Assembly: GCF_008831285.2 (NCBI RefSeq)
Contig: NC_045138.2
Span: forward strand, 39,981,115 to 40,045,114
Direction of reading: 5' to 3'
DNA: 64,000 nucleotides
From: Nymphaea colorata
Lineage: Eukaryota; Streptophyta; Magnoliopsida; Nymphaeales; Nymphaeaceae
The notes beneath the pieces were generated by a model that was not told the origin of the DNA, did no database searches, and worked only from the letters and a program-made list of their open reading frames with translations. Below are positions 61,508-64,000 of the stretch, in pieces; the first letter of the stretch is position 1, and every line of letters starts with the position of its first letter. A program made the translations under genes and the position numbers.

Positions 61508-64000
61508 ATTTCTTTCTTTTTTTTTTTTCCTTCCAATTCCTCCATTAACAGCCTCGGATTGGGGTGAATAATTCTAATTTTCACAGTTCCTTTTTAAAGG
61601 ATATCCGCTTTTGATCTTGAACCCTTACGATGCAAGATGATGAATACATAGAAAGATCTATTCAAGTGATTCTGATTGAAATGATAGTAATTTGTTTATT
61701 TTTAATCTCTAGGCGCTTGGATTTTCAGCCATTGACTATTTCATAAACAAGAAGGAGGTTTCGACTCAGTTTGTATTGTATAACTAAACTAGATTAGGCA
61801 GAACTGCAGAAGCTTTTGAAACTTTTCGGGAAGCCACGAACTTTTGACCATCTTTAAAGTATGACCTCTCAAATTCAACGCCTGAAACGAGTGGGAAAGC
61901 TCTGGTTCTAAAGGCTGCCACTTTTTGCTGTTTCCCCTCCTCCACCAGGTAGGTGGGTTGGCGTAAATGGTATCCGACCGTCCACTAGTTCATCGTCAAG
62001 TGGTCATATCATATGGTGGAAACTTTTTGGACCGGAATGTGGTGGTCCGGTGGCAGTGAGCTTCGGTCCGGGGATGGGGCACCAGTATTGATACGACATT
62101 TTTGCAAAGCGGTACGACAAATATTATATATTTTTAATTTATAATGTTTTTTTAATAAATTCATAAAAAATCTTATAAATAAAAAAAAACAAAAACAAAA
62201 CTTTTCAAATTATAATATAATTTTGGCCCAAAACCAGTGTATGGCATACCCTGTGATATAGGTGAGCTTCAAAACCCAAGAAACCAAGCCATCTTTTCAT
62301 TTTCTTTCATGTTACTCACAAGGTTTGGTTTCAAAAAAATCATATTTAAATTCAAATCAAAACCCGTTTACAATAGGTCCAGTTGAGTTGGATTTTCAAA
62401 AGGCTGACTCAAACCCGACTCCTACCATTAATGCACAGTAAGAAACCTTCTAAACCGTACCTTTATAGGTTCAAAGGTTCTTATCCTTCAACTTGAGAGT
62501 CCACTGTTTACTGCACAGATAAATAATGGATTAAAATATGGCAGCAATTATGAGATTTTTAACTTTCAAACCTCTTGAGTATGAGCCACCTTGATATTTT
62601 ATGCAGTGTAGGTGGTTGAACAAAATAAACTAAAACTTGAGCTATGTTTTTATTATTTCATTCAAAGTACTTGTAAATTTTCATTATCAATTTATTCAGA
62701 TTTAATGCGTCACATATGAAACTGTCCCTCCGAAGTTGGCTTCGCCCAATTCGAACTAATCAGATTTGAACTAATTTTATACCAAATCCAAATCCAACAG
62801 ACCCAATATGGTTATAGGAACGATAATCATATTCAATTAAGGGGAATCCGAATCCTATTTGAGGATTTCTGTACCAAATCCAGCTAAATGGATTTGAACC
62901 GATTCGAACTCTTAGAATGCATAACAAATATCTACAATTGCTTACTACCCTCTAGTAGAAATTGCCTTTCTTGGAAACGTTGACATTAAATAAAAGTGAT
63001 AAGGGCCTTTGCAAACATTTAACCACCATTTGTGGCCGGGTCACGTCGACCTCGTGTCCTTATCTGACATTTGCTATAGTTTCCTGTCTATCTCAGGAAA
63101 ATTAGCAATCAAATCTATCTTTCTTCGGCCATCATGAGAACGTACATCAGAAAGATAGCTCCTATCTTTTCTGTTCTTCTTTTAGATTTTTTTATTTTAG
63201 TGAATATCGAGCAGTCAACTTATTAAATATCATTCACAAAAAAAAAAAGATAAATTAATTAATGACTGTGAGGTGATCAATCAAAATATGTTGTATAATT
63301 GTGAAAATTTCCCTAGTGAAAGCCTTGAAAAAGAGAAGCAGAGAAAAAAAGATTATGAACCTTTAGAGAACTTATTCCTCCTGCAAGCTCAACTTTGATT
63401 GAGAAAGCGACCAACTCCATGTGGCGGAGAGAACAACACGAAGAAAAGACAAGGGTTCAAACCTTAAGCCCGCAAATATCGAATAATTTTGGCATTATCC
63501 TGTAACCCTTCTCTACATGTTCAATAATTTGAAAACAAATTTGGCCATAATTCATATGGGTTTTACTCTCAATTGTAAACGATAGTATTATGACACTCTA
63601 TTCGACAGATAGATCATACCTGATCCTGACACTGCCCAAAACCTTGAGGTTAGAGTTAACAGGAGACCTCCAGTTTTCTTTCAGAATGGTAATAGGTTGT
63701 TAACCTCTTATCAAGAACACCTTGTTTTTGCTGCTAAATGATCTTTTCAGGCAAAGAGAATCTCTGAGGAATCTGATCAAAACTGTACACATTAGTTAGA
63801 AAGAACGAGCGCGGGATCTGAGAAACAACAGTACAGCTGACATGGGGGTGGAGAAGAGTTACATAAATAGCAACAGGGATGTAAATAACTAACGTTCTAT
63901 GTAATTGCAGTAAGTTACTCTGACTGAAAATTCCTTAAACCCTTTCCGGGAAATTTCGAGATGACAGTCACATAAGTTGGCTGCTCTGCCTCAACTTTCA
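61508..64000. other. Intergenic to window end
   Basis: 3' flank of glycosyltransferase copy 2, then AT-rich sequence. Degenerate CAAATCC/GGATTTGAA repeats occur near 62330-62420 and 62745-62920. No gene, RNA or clear mobile element is seen up to 64000. Confidence 0.5.
62745..62920. repeat. Degenerate dispersed repeat (GATTTGAAC/CAAATCCAAATCC words)
   Basis: It shares words such as ACCAAATCCA, CAGATTTGAAC and GGATTTGAACCGATTCGAAC with the repeats at 19150-19440, 53142-53480 and 56075-56280. The boundaries are not defined. Confidence 0.35.

Overview
The window is nuclear DNA from a flowering plant. Coding sequence sits in many short exons with GT..AG borders, separated by AT-rich introns and by long intergenic stretches holding (TA)n, (GA)n and (GT)n microsatellites, MITE-like foldbacks and degenerate dispersed repeats. 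There are no operons, Shine-Dalgarno sites or CRISPR arrays. Gene content is that of an angiosperm: an LRR/malectin receptor kinase, tRNA isopentenyltransferase 9, mitochondrial malate dehydrogenase, TAXIMIN and CLE peptide genes, and a single-exon GT4 glycosyltransferase pair. The very GC-rich third codon positions of the glycosyltransferases, against AT-rich neighbours, are common in monocots, magnoliids and other early lineages. I cannot name the species. Layout: (1) 58-6194 (+), LRR-malectin receptor kinase, 5' end outside the window, with a disrupted C-terminal tail. (2) about 6922-7990 (-), an intron-containing candidate gene that no long ORF reveals, apparently frame-disrupted. (3) 8909-17592 (+), IPT9-type tRNA dimethylallyltransferase, 11 exons. 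(4) 20152-23786 (+), mitochondrial malate dehydrogenase, 7 exons. (5) 25644-26039 (-), TAXIMIN-like peptide, 2 exons. (6) 28939-29229 (-), a 96-residue hypothetical protein. (7) 31016-34679 (-), DUF455 ferritin-like protein, 7 exons, with diiron-type motifs and a presequence-like N-terminus. (8) 40144-40404 (-), a CLE peptide precursor in gene-poor DNA. (9) 50520-52085 (-) and 59927-61507 (+), two closely related GT4-type glycosyltransferases facing away from each other across about 7.8 kb. That spacer holds a hAT-like MITE with an 8-bp target-site duplication, a second copy of the same repeat, a 293-bp foldback and a GC-rich 51/63-bp tandem repeat. The genes form no single pathway; they are a normal mix of signalling (receptor kinase, two secreted peptides), organelle metabolism and RNA modification (MDH, IPT9, DUF455) and Golgi-type glycosylation. 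The observations most worth checking are the small peptide genes, the hidden minus-strand gene near 7 kb, the receptor-kinase tail frameshift, the inverted glycosyltransferase pair and the structured repeats between them. All exon models come from reading splice borders and phase by eye; none is supported by transcripts.
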